From contig OZ253569.1 in assembly GCA_965262875.1 (NCBI GenBank), forward strand, positions 4,402,001-4,466,000: a DNA stretch of 64,000 nt, read 5' to 3'. Below are positions 45,054-54,379 of this stretch, one piece after another. Under the pieces are notes generated by a model that was not told where the DNA came from, searched no databases, and was given only the letters and a program-made list of their open reading frames with translations. The DNA comes from JBALVT01 sp965262875 (lineage in GTDB: Bacteria > Pseudomonadota > Gammaproteobacteria > Pseudomonadales > Halieaceae). Every line of letters starts with the position of its first letter. Within the stretch, counting starts at the first letter, position 1. The translations under genes were made by a program, and so were the position numbers.

Positions 45054-45797
45054 ATGTTTGCAGTAATAGAGTCTGTTTTACAAAGTAAAATATTTAAATT
45101 TTTCATATGCATTCTACTTGGGATTTATGTTTGTTTTATGATCATTGCTCCTATAAGTAATGGTTGGCAGCCAGCCATTTCAACATGGAAAGAATGGCAA
45201 ACTTTTAACGCTGCTATTATTGCTTTTCTATCAACATTGTTAATTGTTCATAGCACGAAAATAGCTGAACAAAAAAATACGCTTAGGAAAAGAAATGCAA
45301 CGAAAGCTTTCATGCCTATAGCGCTTGCTGAAATATCTGATTATCTCGTTGAGTTAATAAAGATTTTAGATGAACTTCACCAAGAAAAGAAAGATTTTAA
45401 GGTAGAGTTCAAACCTCAGTTGCCTGAAGCAGCGTTTAAGCGAATTGAGAAATTCATTGAACAATCATCGAATCAAGATGAAAAGTTGATAGAACATCTG
45501 ACAATAACGATTAACAGCGCACAGGTTTATGATTCTCGTATAACTAGTATTTTAACTGAGAATGTCATATCCAATAAAAAGGACAGAGCTTTTTATCAAA
45601 TAACCCAATGTACGTTACTTCATGCCTTGGTATCTGGAATGTTCGACTTCGCTCGTGGTATTGATGAAAAATATCAAGTTACTCACTTAAACGGCGAACG
45701 ATTCCGTATCAAAGACTGTCCTCTTTATATGACAGCACCTGAAATAGAAGAATATCAATCTAGTGAAATTAACTTCAGCCTATTCGTTTCAGGTTAA
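45054..45797 (+). CDS. Membrane protein with two N-terminal TM segments
   Basis: 247 residues. Two hydrophobic segments (about residues 14-34, FKFFICILLGIYVCFMII, and 50-64, FNAAIIAFLSTLLIV) are followed by a charged, coiled-coil-prone cytoplasmic region. No catalytic motif is seen. It starts 80 bases after repeat R4 in AT-rich DNA and precedes the PLD-like gene by 53 bases in the same direction, so they are probably co-transcribed. A short membrane protein beside a nuclease-like protein is a common layout in abortive-infection-type systems. That is context, not proof. Confidence 0.65.
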   Translation: MFAVIESVLQSKIFKFFICILLGIYVCFMIIAPISNGWQPAISTWKEWQTFNAAIIAFLSTLLIVHSTKIAEQKNTLRKRNATKAFMPIALAEISDYLVELIKILDELHQEKKDFKVEFKPQLPEAAFKRIEKFIEQSSNQDEKLIEHLTITINSAQVYDSRITSILTENVISNKKDRAFYQITQCTLLHALVSGMFDFARGIDEKYQVTHLNGERFRIKDCPLYMTAPEIEEYQSSEINFSLFVSG

Positions 45798-45850
45798 TTC
45801 ATTTTGTAACTATTAAAATTTCTAATTTAGTGTCGATTAAGGGAAGAGCA

Positions 45851-47215
45851 ATGAAACTAGTAGCAAATGGTATAAATAATAACTTTTTAGAGTCATGCTT
45901 GCCTTCAAAAGAGGTTGAAGTTGACTGTGTATTAGCTGCCATTGCCTATGGCAGTGATAGAGGCGAAATACCTAAATTAATTCAAAACTGTTTAGAGCAT
46001 AAACGTAGATTGGATATTTGGATGCGGTATGACCATACAGTTCCAGTTACGCCTAGTCTCCTAAACACTTTGCTAAAAAATGAGCGTAACAATATTTTTT
46101 GTAAATTAATACCTGATATGTTGCATGCGAAAATTATTTGGTGGCAAGGACATGGTGCTTATATAGGCTCAGCAAACCTAACTGATAGAGCTTGGTATTC
46201 AAATATTGAAACCGGCATATTTATTTCAGATGTCGAGTTAACAGAATCAGGAATGGATGAGCAATTAGAAGAGTTTTTTGATGAGTTAATTGACTTGGAT
46301 AAAGCATTTCCATTAACTCAAGAAATAATTACAGAGCAAATTGAAATAGCTGCTCTTCGTCGTAGTAAAGGTGCATCAGAAATTGATGATGAAACTAAGA
46401 AGAAAAGGACAATTGATGAATGGGAGGGAGTAAACTTTACACCTGATAAGAAAAAAGTAGATAAGAAGAAAGAACGATTTCGTGAAGAGTGGAACTCAAC
46501 ATTATCTACCATTCGTAATATTGCTAGTCAAATTGATGACTTTAGACCTAGCTGGGTTGATGAGAATACACCTAGGTACTGGCAAGTTGATCAATTCTTA
46601 CATGCATATTATTACAATTTAGTACGTCAAGATGACAATACCTACCCTTTTGAAGATTATTTTCAAAGGAATAAGGCAAATCCGCAACAAGCTTTAATTA
46701 ATGCTTTAACTTGGTGGAAAAATACTGAAAAAGCACCTTCAGATGAATACATAACTTTTGATGTTAATGCTCCCAATATTAGAAGGTTGTTAGCTAAAGA
46801 GAATATTAAATCGATAAGTTCTGAAGACTTATTAACACTTTGCTCGGCTACACACGCCACCCTTGATCATGTTATCAAAATTAAAACCAGTGATTTAGGC
46901 CGAGCTGATGTAACTACGCTTACACGTGCTGAAAGGCTTCCTTTATTTGCTGAATTGCTTTATTCATTCCGTAACACGAAAGGTCAGTCAATTATTGATG
47001 TATTGAACTTTATTTTATATTCAGGAAAAGAAGCTGATATATGGGAAAGAATTTATCAAGCAGGAAAGCTACCAGAATACAAAATTAAGCATTATGGAAT
47101 TAATTCAATTGCTGAAATTGTAGGTTGGGCTAGGCCGGAAGCAACACCACCAAGGAATGGTCGAACAAATAAAGCATTAAAGGCGCTAGGATTCTCTGTG
47201 AAAATTTATATTTAA
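45851..47215 (+). CDS. Phospholipase D-like protein
   Basis: About 454 residues from the ATG at 45851, preceded by AAGGGAAGAG. The N-terminal 170 residues form a PLD-like unit with one HKD-type motif (LHAKIIWW, His92 and Lys94, then GSANLTDRAW). The preceding half-domain has no second HKD motif, so activity would need a dimer. A lysine-rich linker (DETKKKRT ... DKKKVDKKKERF, about 195-215) leads to a helical C-terminal domain that I do not recognise. It resembles PLD-family proteins of defence loci, such as the DISARM DrmC class, in the motif only. Its probable operon partner is the upstream membrane protein. Confidence 0.75.
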   Translation: MKLVANGINNNFLESCLPSKEVEVDCVLAAIAYGSDRGEIPKLIQNCLEHKRRLDIWMRYDHTVPVTPSLLNTLLKNERNNIFCKLIPDMLHAKIIWWQGHGAYIGSANLTDRAWYSNIETGIFISDVELTESGMDEQLEEFFDELIDLDKAFPLTQEIITEQIEIAALRRSKGASEIDDETKKKRTIDEWEGVNFTPDKKKVDKKKERFREEWNSTLSTIRNIASQIDDFRPSWVDENTPRYWQVDQFLHAYYYNLVRQDDNTYPFEDYFQRNKANPQQALINALTWWKNTEKAPSDEYITFDVNAPNIRRLLAKENIKSISSEDLLTLCSATHATLDHVIKIKTSDLGRADVTTLTRAERLPLFAELLYSFRNTKGQSIIDVLNFILYSGKEADIWERIYQAGKLPEYKIKHYGINSIAEIVGWARPEATPPRNGRTNKALKALGFSVKIYI

Positions 47216-47259
47216 TGGCTATAGCCAATGTTCAGGTTTGTTAATTCGAATGAGTTGGG

Positions 47260-48545
47260 GATGTTCATAATTCTGTGTCATTCAAGTAAAATAAATAAAA
47301 ATTTTAGGAGTGACACATGAAAAAACCTTTTAACTTTGAGCAAGCATTAGAAGATCTACAATCGGGTAAACAACTTATTGGTAAAGATGGGATCTTAACT
47401 CCGCTGATCAAACAATTAACAGAAGCTGCGCTAAAAGCGGAATTAGAGCAGCATTTAGCCGCAGAAGAACAACCAAATCGAAAAAATGGTCGTACTCGAA
47501 AAACGATGAAAACGACATCAGGTAACTTTGAACTAGACACGCCAAGAGACCGCTCTGGGACGTTTGAGCCGCAAATCGTAAAGAAAAGTCAGACAAGTTT
47601 AACTAACGAAATTGAGCGAAAAATACTGTCTATGTTTAGCCTTGGTATGAATTATTCGGACATCCAAAAACACGTTGAAGAAATTTATTCAATGGATGTT
47701 TCCACTGGCACGATAAGCGCGGTCACGGATAAACTGCTCCCTGAGCTTCAGCAATGGCGTGAAAGGCCTCTACAGAGCCACTACCCCATAGTTTGGCTAG
47801 ATGCCATCCATTATAAAGTGAAGGTTGACGGACGCTATATTAGCCAGGCATTTTATACCGTTCTAGGGCTGACGACAGAAGGTAAAAAAGAAATATTAGG
47901 CTTATATTTGTCAGAAAATGAAGGGGCTAGTCATTGGTTATCAGTGCTGACCGATCTTCAAAATCGTGGTGTAGAAGATATTCTCATCGCCTGCATAGAC
48001 GGGCTGACAGGCTTTCCAGAAGCGATTGCTAGTATTTACCCAAACACTGAAATACAGCTGTGTATCATTCATCAACTGCGCAATTCAATGAAATATGTAG
48101 GCGCTAAAAATCAGAAAGCGTTTATGGCTGATCTGAAACCTGTTTACCGAGCAATCAACTTGAGTGCAGCAGAAGCGGCCTTGGATAAGCTGGAAGAAAA
48201 ATGGGGGGAAATGTATCCTTTAGTTATCAACTCTTGGCGCAACAAATGGCATAACCTATCGGCTTATTTTAAATATCCAGAGCCCATCAGACGCGTAATT
48301 TACGCAACCAATGCCGTAGAATCCGTACACCGCCAATTCAGAAAGCTAACCAAGACTAAAGGCGCTTTTCCAAGCTCAAATAGCTTGATAAAACTGCTTT
48401 ACGTCGGCATACTTAACGCCAGCGAAAAATGGACAATGCCCATTCAGAATTGGAGTCAAGCATTGTCTCAGTTAGCTATTTATTTTGAAGGCCGCCTAGA
48501 TAAAGTGTTGGATATTTAATAACCTGACACAGAATATTGAACATT
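47260..48545 (+). mobile_element. IS256-family element
   Basis: The inverted ends share ATGTTCA..ATTCTGTGTCA at about 47260 and its complement ending near 48545. It contains one intact transposase. It separates the PLD module from a minus-strand membrane-protein gene. No target duplication could be identified by eye. Confidence 0.82.
47317..48519 (+). CDS. IS256-family (Mutator-like) transposase
   Basis: A 400-residue DDE transposase. Catalytic Asp residues are in IVWLDAIHYKVKVDG and LIACIDGLTGFPEAI, and the Glu is in YATNAVESVHRQFRKLTKTKGAFP. The family signature IQLCIIHQLRNSMKYV lies between. AGGAG precedes the ATG by six bases. Intact and of normal length. Confidence 0.94.
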   Translation: MKKPFNFEQALEDLQSGKQLIGKDGILTPLIKQLTEAALKAELEQHLAAEEQPNRKNGRTRKTMKTTSGNFELDTPRDRSGTFEPQIVKKSQTSLTNEIERKILSMFSLGMNYSDIQKHVEEIYSMDVSTGTISAVTDKLLPELQQWRERPLQSHYPIVWLDAIHYKVKVDGRYISQAFYTVLGLTTEGKKEILGLYLSENEGASHWLSVLTDLQNRGVEDILIACIDGLTGFPEAIASIYPNTEIQLCIIHQLRNSMKYVGAKNQKAFMADLKPVYRAINLSAAEAALDKLEEKWGEMYPLVINSWRNKWHNLSAYFKYPEPIRRVIYATNAVESVHRQFRKLTKTKGAFPSSNSLIKLLYVGILNASEKWTMPIQNWSQALSQLAIYFEGRLDKVLDI

Positions 48546-48579
48546 CTCTCTTTGAATTAACTACCCGCATATTAATCTA

Positions 48580-49511
48580 TTAAATAAAGCCAAACAAACT
48601 CTTAATATAATTTATCTCTTCCATAGGCATAACTGGCGTTGATTGACATATATAAACCAACGCAGCAATTAAAGAGAACATAACACAATTTTTAATCAGC
48701 TTTGTATTGTCTTTCGCTTTCACTATTAAACCTAATAACTCGCCTTTAGTTTTCTTAGACTGAGTTCGGACTTCAGCTTCTTCATTAAGGGTATCGTATC
48801 GTTTAAATTCAGATTTAACCTGATTTTCAATATGAATAAATGAATCTTGATAAACATCTAAAGAGCGGTAGATTATCCATGTTGTCATTATAATACCTAT
48901 GGAAATAGCAAGGCCATCAAGATAATAATCAATTCGCATAATGGCTCCAATGAAAACAAGCCCTGCTGGTATAGTTAACGCCTTAGTTTGAACATTTGAT
49001 ATTATTTCGTTCAGTTTAGAAGTGTATTGTAAATCTTGTTGGCTTATCTCAAGAAGGACTTTATTTACGCTAAAGCGTTTAATAAAAAGCTCATGGTGCT
49101 CATCATATTTTTTTTGAAGTTCAGGGATCGATTTAACAATGCTGGGAAAAATACTGTCACTATCACTGCATGTGTTTACAAGTTCATTTAACGCTGACCT
49201 CATGACTGAACGTCTTTCTGTATCTTGCCTATCCCCAAGGTTTAAAGCATCAATTAATTTGTTCACTGACATTAATGCATCATCAATATCAGTAATCAGT
49301 AACAAATCACTCCAACCAATATTTGGTTTGAATTCACGTCTACTTACGTTACTTTCAGTTTCTATGATAAAAAAAAGTTTATCTTTTCCTTTATTTTGAC
49401 CTGACTTCGGCTCACACAAATCAGACATCTGAGCCAATAACTGACGAGTATGACAAAACAGTTTTAATTTTTTTATATTAGCTTGTTCTACATTTAAACT
49501 ACTTGTCTTAT
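48580..49511 (-). pseudogene. Membrane protein, N-terminus lost at an IS-end joint
   Basis: An open frame of about 310 codons. An internal start would give 285 residues, but the frame is open through KTSSLNVEQANIKKLKLFC up to 49511, where a 19-bp IS end begins, so the true N-terminus is gone. The N-terminal two thirds are soluble and helical. Two adjacent membrane segments (TIPAGLVFIGAIM, LAISIGIIMTTWIIY) and a third near the C-terminus (NCVMFSLIAALVYICQ) follow. It is not recognised. Its neighbour on the other side of the joint is the NdpA-like fragment on the same strand. Confidence 0.6.
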
Positions 49512-49530
49512 CCCAGACTCTAAACTCTAG
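49512..49530 (-). repeat. Solo 19-bp end of the IS4/IS701-type element
   Basis: cccagactctaaactctag is exactly the terminal 19 bases of the element found at 34086, 50189 and 57089. Nothing else of that copy remains. It separates two truncated genes, so it marks a deletion that started at an IS end. Confidence 0.85.
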
Positions 49531-50120
49531 TCAAAAAGAGTTAAATCAAATAAAGCCGCTTGGCGTAAAGCGTCTAAATTTATATGCTGTGAATCTGTAG
49601 GGATGAGATTTTCATCAAAATCGAACCCCTCTTTTTTATCTACCATAATGGCTAGTAGACGACCAATATCGCCAGTATCTAGACTTTTATAGTGCATAAA
49701 GATTATATTGCCACCTGCAATTTTTGACACCCCAGCCTCTCTCGCTTTCGCTACCAAACTATCCATAAATAAGCTGACAATTTTTTCGAAAGTAATTTTT
49801 TTTAAAATAAAATTTACTAATCTTACTTGTGTAGAGTTTATATCTTTACTTTCATCGTAGTAGCTATGAAACTTATTTTTTCGTTTAAACTTTCTTTCTA
49901 CTTGAGAAATAAGGTTATAACAAATATCTTCGTTAATAGGCCATTTCTTCCCAACTTTTGATTCAAGTTTGGAGCTTCCTGATTGTGTTATAAATTCAGT
50001 AGTTATTGCCGCTAAAGCAATTAATTCAGGACGTTTTGCTATATCAATAGCATTACCACACTCAGGACAATTTACTAATGAGTTATCAAACTCATAACCA
50101 CATTCAGTACAGCCAAACAT
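49531..50120 (-). pseudogene. Zinc-ribbon / NdpA (nucleoid-associated)-like protein, 3' end lost
   Basis: 197 codons starting MFGCTECGYEFDNSLVNCPECG, a four-Cys zinc ribbon. The region that follows resembles the 37-kDa nucleoid-associated (NdpA/YejK) family: GGNIIFMHYKSL, RLLAIMVDKKEGFDFDENL and HINLDALRQAALFDLTLF. The family is normally about 330 residues, so the C-terminal part is missing. The last codon and stop lie in the solo IS end at 49530. A zinc ribbon fused to an NdpA-like domain is unusual. The upstream flank is another copy of the same IS, 68 bases away. Confidence 0.68.
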
Positions 50121-50804
50121 CTAATTCCCTAATAGTAAGTATTACCACAAAACGGTAACTGTATAAATAAGTAGTATAACTTTGTATCCTAGAGTTTAGA
50201 GCGAAAGAGCTGTTGTCGGAAGCTTCAATCCCGACTCCTTTTCCTTAATGTTCTCTCAAAACCTGCGTGTAATACAAGCTGCAACGCAATGTTACCCATC
50301 TTGTATATAATCTACCGCACCAGGGGCTTGGAATTTTTTGCATCTTTCGTTCCACCAGCTTCGAACGTTAACATGGAGAAAATGTTTTGTCAGACCCAGC
50401 CTGATTCTTCCCGCTGTAATAATATCCGGCTTGCGCCATGGTGCATCCGTCACCAGTGGGCCCGCTTTATCACCCAATACCAGCGTCAACAAATGAAGCA
50501 GTCCGTAACCTACAGTCGTCAAGTGAACCCAGCGATGCAGCGTTTGGCGCCGTTGCTGCCAGGCTTCTTTGAGCCCCCACAATTGTTTCAACTGGTAGTA
50601 CATCGACTCAATCGACCAACGCAGTCCGTAATCTTCAATCACTTGTTCGCTCGTTAGAGTCGTATCGGTTGAAAGAAATAATCGAGTCTTGGTCCACTGA
50701 CCTTTACCCCTGTCTAGCTCGCACCAAACCCCCCTGTGGCAGCATAGATGTCGCCTCCATTTTTTTACCATCTTAGCTAACAGGGGGCGGCAAGTGAGCC
50801 GGAA

Positions 50805-51302
50805 GTGCCGAAGTACAATGATGAATTCAAAGAGCAGGTGGTACGCAAGATGATGCCACCCAATGCAATGTCAGTTGCCCAGGTTAGTCGCGATACGGGT
50901 GTTTCGGATGTAACCCTATATAATTGGCGGAATAAATTCCGTCATGAAGGAAAGTCTGTGCCTGCTGATCCATCCAACCCCGAAAACTGGAGCGGGGAAA
51001 ACAAGTTGGCCGTGGTCATTGAGACTGCAGCGCTGAACGAAGAGGAACTGGCGGAATATTGTCGCCAAAAGGGCCTCTATGTCGAGCAGATTGCCCGTTG
51101 GCGTGAAGCAGCCGCCGCCGGGGCCGAGACACAGCGACCCCTGTCAGCGGCTGAACGTCGCGAGCTTCAACAGGAACGTAAAAAGAGCCGAAAATTGGCA
51201 AAGGAACTCAGACGAAAGGACAAGGCGCTGGCGGAAACGGCGGCCTTGCTGGTTCTCCAAAAAAAAGCCCAGGAAATCTGGGGGGACGAAGAGGACGATT
51301 GA
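50805..51302 (+). CDS. IS3-family OrfA
   Basis: About 165 residues with an N-terminal HTH (MSVAQVSRDTGVSDVTLYNWRNKF) and a second HTH-like unit (ELAEYCRQKGLYVEQIARW). A charged coiled coil (RRELQQERKKSRKLAKELRRKDKAL) probably mediates oligomerisation with OrfB. Its stop overlaps the likely TTG start of OrfB, which suggests coupled translation. Confidence 0.9.
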   Translation: MPKYNDEFKEQVVRKMMPPNAMSVAQVSRDTGVSDVTLYNWRNKFRHEGKSVPADPSNPENWSGENKLAVVIETAALNEEELAEYCRQKGLYVEQIARWREAAAAGAETQRPLSAAERRELQQERKKSRKLAKELRRKDKALAETAALLVLQKKAQEIWGDEEDD

Positions 51303-52378
51303 TTGTGCCTCAGGATCGTCATATTGCCATTGACCTGATTGATGAAGCCGTCACCGCCGGTGCCAGGTACGTCAAAGCTTGCGCGGTGCTGGAAGTTGAT
51401 GTGCGCACTCTGCAACGCTGGAAAAAGGCTCTGGCCGATCAACGCAGCCTGGAAGACAGACGTAAGGCTGCAGCGGCACAGCGCACTCCGGCCAATAAGC
51501 TCAGCGATGAGGAACGAGATACGATTCTAACGGTGTGTAACCAGGTGGAATACCGGAGTTTGCCACCAACCCAGATAGTGCCGCGTCTGGCGGACGACGG
51601 GGAGTACATTGCCTCAGAGTCGAGCTTTTATCGGGTGTTGCGCGAAGCTGACCAAGTGCACCGGAGGGGACGCAGTAACCCCCCGCGTACCGTGCCTAAG
51701 CCAGAGGGCTTCAAGGCCACAGGCCCGAATCAGCTTTGGAGTTGGGACATCACATATTTGGCGTCCAGCATCCGGGGCTCATTTTATCGTTTGTACCTGG
51801 TATTAGACATATTCAGCCGTAAGATTGTGGCTTGGGAGGTTCACGAGAACGAGTCGGCGGAACACGCCAGCCTGATGATTCGCAAGGCCTGTCTAGCAGA
51901 GGGTATTCATCAAGCTGGATTGGTATTGCACGCGGACAATGGCGGCCCGATGAAAGGCGCGACAATGCTGGCAACGCTGCAAAAGCTGGGGGTTGTTCCT
52001 TCATTCAGTCGCCCCTCGGTGAGTGATGACAATCCCTACTCTGAGAGTTTGTTCCGTACACTGAAATATACACCGGCGTATCCGAGCAAACCCTTTGAGA
52101 GTATAGAGGCCGCCAGGCGGTGGGTTCATGGTTTTGTGCACTGGTACAACGTCGAACATCGGCACAGCGCCATCCGCTTTGTAACCCCGAGCCAGCGTCA
52201 TCGTGGTGAAGACAATGAGCTGCTTGAACAGCGAAGAGCGGTATATGAAAGCGCCCGGCTGAGAAACCCACAACGGTGGTCTGGCAGAACACGAAACTGG
52301 AATCCGGTGGAAGAAGTCTGGCTAAATCCACCCAAAGAACATCAGGCGGAAAAAGAGCAGAAATCTAAAGCCGCATGA
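51299..52378 (+). CDS. IS3-family OrfB transposase
   Basis: About 359 residues with an integrase (rve) core: LWSWDITYLASSIRG (Asp), LVLHADNGGPMKG (Asp) and SDDNPYSESLFRTLKY (Glu), spaced as a DDE(35) enzyme. The N-terminal HTH-like region (ACAVLEVDVRTLQRW) matches the family. Initiation at TTG or GTG is likely, overlapping OrfA. Frameshift fusion with OrfA is possible but no slippery run is obvious. Intact. Confidence 0.92.
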   Translation: MIVPQDRHIAIDLIDEAVTAGARYVKACAVLEVDVRTLQRWKKALADQRSLEDRRKAAAAQRTPANKLSDEERDTILTVCNQVEYRSLPPTQIVPRLADDGEYIASESSFYRVLREADQVHRRGRSNPPRTVPKPEGFKATGPNQLWSWDITYLASSIRGSFYRLYLVLDIFSRKIVAWEVHENESAEHASLMIRKACLAEGIHQAGLVLHADNGGPMKGATMLATLQKLGVVPSFSRPSVSDDNPYSESLFRTLKYTPAYPSKPFESIEAARRWVHGFVHWYNVEHRHSAIRFVTPSQRHRGEDNELLEQRRAVYESARLRNPQRWSGRTRNWNPVEEVWLNPPKEHQAEKEQKSKAA

Positions 52379-53720
52379 TCAATGGACGCGACATCTTTGT
52401 TGACAGACACCGAAACGGCTCTGACTAACTGACCGTCAAGGAACCTTGCCTTGGCGAGCCGACTACGGTATCTCACCTTTTGTTCTTTTCCGTACAGCCG
52501 CAGTAGTGCTTCCGTCTTTTTAAAGTGGGCAATTCGCTTGGGTGTGTGTTTTTCGCCATACTTGCGTGGCCGCCCGCGTTGCCCCGGTTTTCGTTCGGGG
52601 GGTTCGTCGTAAAGCCGCGTATCGATTCTCGCCTGGCCAATCACGGTAAAACCGTACGCTGTCATCGCGTTGATAAATCGTTTGCGCATATACCAGCAAT
52701 CGACCAATACCCTCACCGTTTTATCTTCAAACAAGCGGTAAACAGCACGCATGATCACTGTCGCTGCGACCAGCTTGCCCGTATTCCCTGCACTGGGTAT
52801 CAGTCGGAACAATAGAGGTATCGCCGTCGTCTCCAGCGGTGTGCGCCTGAAAACAGCCGCTAAACTAACCCAGCATTGACCACGAACATAGGCGGCTAAA
52901 TTCGGCTTATTTCCGTGCTGATGATGTATCTGGCTGCCCGGTGCTTTTTTCGAGGCTCGTAGACTCACCGTATCGTCAATCGCTAAATATAGAACGGGAT
53001 CATTCTTGGCACTAAGAACCAGACAGACGAACTGTCTTGCCAGCTTCAACCAGGACCACTTTCCGGCTTCAAGCCATTTGTAATACGTCGTCCAGTGCCT
53101 TTGCATGTCTAGAAACAAATAGGTTTCGGTGACAAAGCCAGCGGGCGTTAACATAGCGCCGATCAATAGTTCAATGAATGTGCCTACGGATCTTGGGGGT
53201 AGCGCTTTGCTTAAAAATGTTATCCAATAGCACAGTTCGCGGGGGATGTGAGCACATCCTGTTGCGTTCATAGCGGCCTCCAGAAGAAATCGATTCATTT
53301 CTTTCTGAAGGCCGCGCCCTATACACCTTTTAAAAAGCAAAGCTGTATAGGGCGCGGCAAACTTTTTGCCGCTTTATGTCAAGTTTTTTCGCACACTTTG
53401 CGCGATAATCTTCCTCCCCAGACTCTAAACTCTAGTTTGTATCTGTAAATATCAAAAAAATAAACCTTTTAGTTTAACTTTAAATTTTTAAGTTGTGTGG
53501 AGTTGAATATTTGAGTTGTTTATCTGCTAGTGAAATACCAAATCCATCGGTGTAGAGGTTCCCTTAATAATCTTACCTTAACATATTAATTTATTGTAAC
53601 TACTCAGCAGGGGGAAATATATTGGGCAGCATTCCATCTGTAAGCGATCAATTTAGGCCGTATTCCATTACCAGCTAAATCATCTAAAGTAACGCCATTA
53701 TTTATTCACCGAGAAAAACA

Positions 53721-54035
53721 ATGGCAAACATTAACAGAACAACCAAGCAATGGCAGCAAATATTCGAACAACATACAGCAAGCGGTTTGCAAATAGCAGC
53801 TTTTTGTCAGCAACAAAAACTTAATACCTCAAGCTTCTACGCTTGGCGTAAGCGTTTAGCAAATAATTCGCTTTATTCTGGCGTAACTGACAGCCCAACA
53901 CCAACAGATAACAGCTCGAACGATTGGGTGAATATTATGCCAGAGCAAACATTACCTTCACAATCCCCATCACAAGACTGGGACATTGAACTCGCTTTAC
54001 CTAACGGCGTAGTTTTACGCATGAACAAGCGCTAA
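53721..54035 (+). CDS. tnpA: IS66 TnpA, copy 2
   Basis: 104 residues with the TnpA HTH pattern (WQQIFEQHTASGLQIAAFCQQQKLNTSSFYAWRKR, read in two parts) and the C-terminal IELALPNGVVLRM. The frame is intact, but its partner genes are broken, so the element cannot move by itself. AT-rich codon use unlike IS66 copy 1 shows a separate origin. Confidence 0.85.
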   Translation: MANINRTTKQWQQIFEQHTASGLQIAAFCQQQKLNTSSFYAWRKRLANNSLYSGVTDSPTPTDNSSNDWVNIMPEQTLPSQSPSQDWDIELALPNGVVLRMNKR

Positions 54036-54358
54036 TGTTACTTCAAGATCCTAACTTATCCGTATGGCTTTATGCTCAAGCAATTTGATGGATTAGCGGC
54101 ATTAGCGCAAACCAAGCTCAAACGCGAAGCCAGTAGTGGTGAGCTATTTGTGTTTATCAATAAACGTCGAACTCACATCAAAATCCTTTACTACAGCAGC
54201 GGTGGTTATTGTTTATGGAGCAAACGCCTTGAGCAAGGTTAGTTTCATCGTGTCACCAATGATGAAGATAAAATGCCTCTGACGTGGGCACAATTGCAAT
54301 GTTTAATTGATGGCATTAATTGGCAAAAAGCGCCAAAAAACAAGCGCTTTAGTCAGTA
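54034..54358 (+). pseudogene. tnpB: IS66 TnpB, copy 2, broken
   Basis: The N-terminal codons (MLLQDPNLSVWLYAQ) run into a stop at about 54087. The rest continues in another frame (GLAALAQTKLKREASSGELF, then FINKRRTHIKILYYSSGGYC). A TAG interrupts KRLEQG before the family end WAQLQCLIDGINW. At least one frameshift and one nonsense mutation are present. Confidence 0.8.
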
Positions 54359-54379
54359 ATTTTTGTTATAACATGCGCT

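Larger units (their letters stand above)
50730..52412 (+). mobile_element. IS3-family element
   Basis: 1683 bp. The ends share AGATGTCGC.TCCAT within imperfect inverted repeats (CCCCCTGTGGC at left, complement of CGGTGTCTGTC at right). It is flanked by a 4-bp duplication, aaac (50726-50729 and 52413-52416), within the IS4/IS701-type transposase gene. Confidence 0.9.
50292..53271 (-). pseudogene. IS4/IS701-type transposase, split by IS3
   Basis: The N-terminal part (53271 down to about 52417) and C-terminal part (50725 down to 50292) are separated by the IS3 element. The break falls after the DDE-containing N-terminal region, before WCELDRGKGQW, so the YREK Glu (WSIESMYYQLK) is separated from the Asp residues. 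Inactive, but mobilisable in trans by copies A or C. Confidence 0.92.
50189..53435 (-). mobile_element. IS4/IS701-type element, copy B (with IS3 inserted)
   Basis: Ends CTAGAGTTTAGAG/CTCTAAACTCTAG, flanked by the 8-bp duplication tttgtatc (50181-50188 and 53436-53443). The length is 1560 bp once the 1683-bp IS3 element and its 4-bp duplication are removed, which matches copies A and C. Confidence 0.93.
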
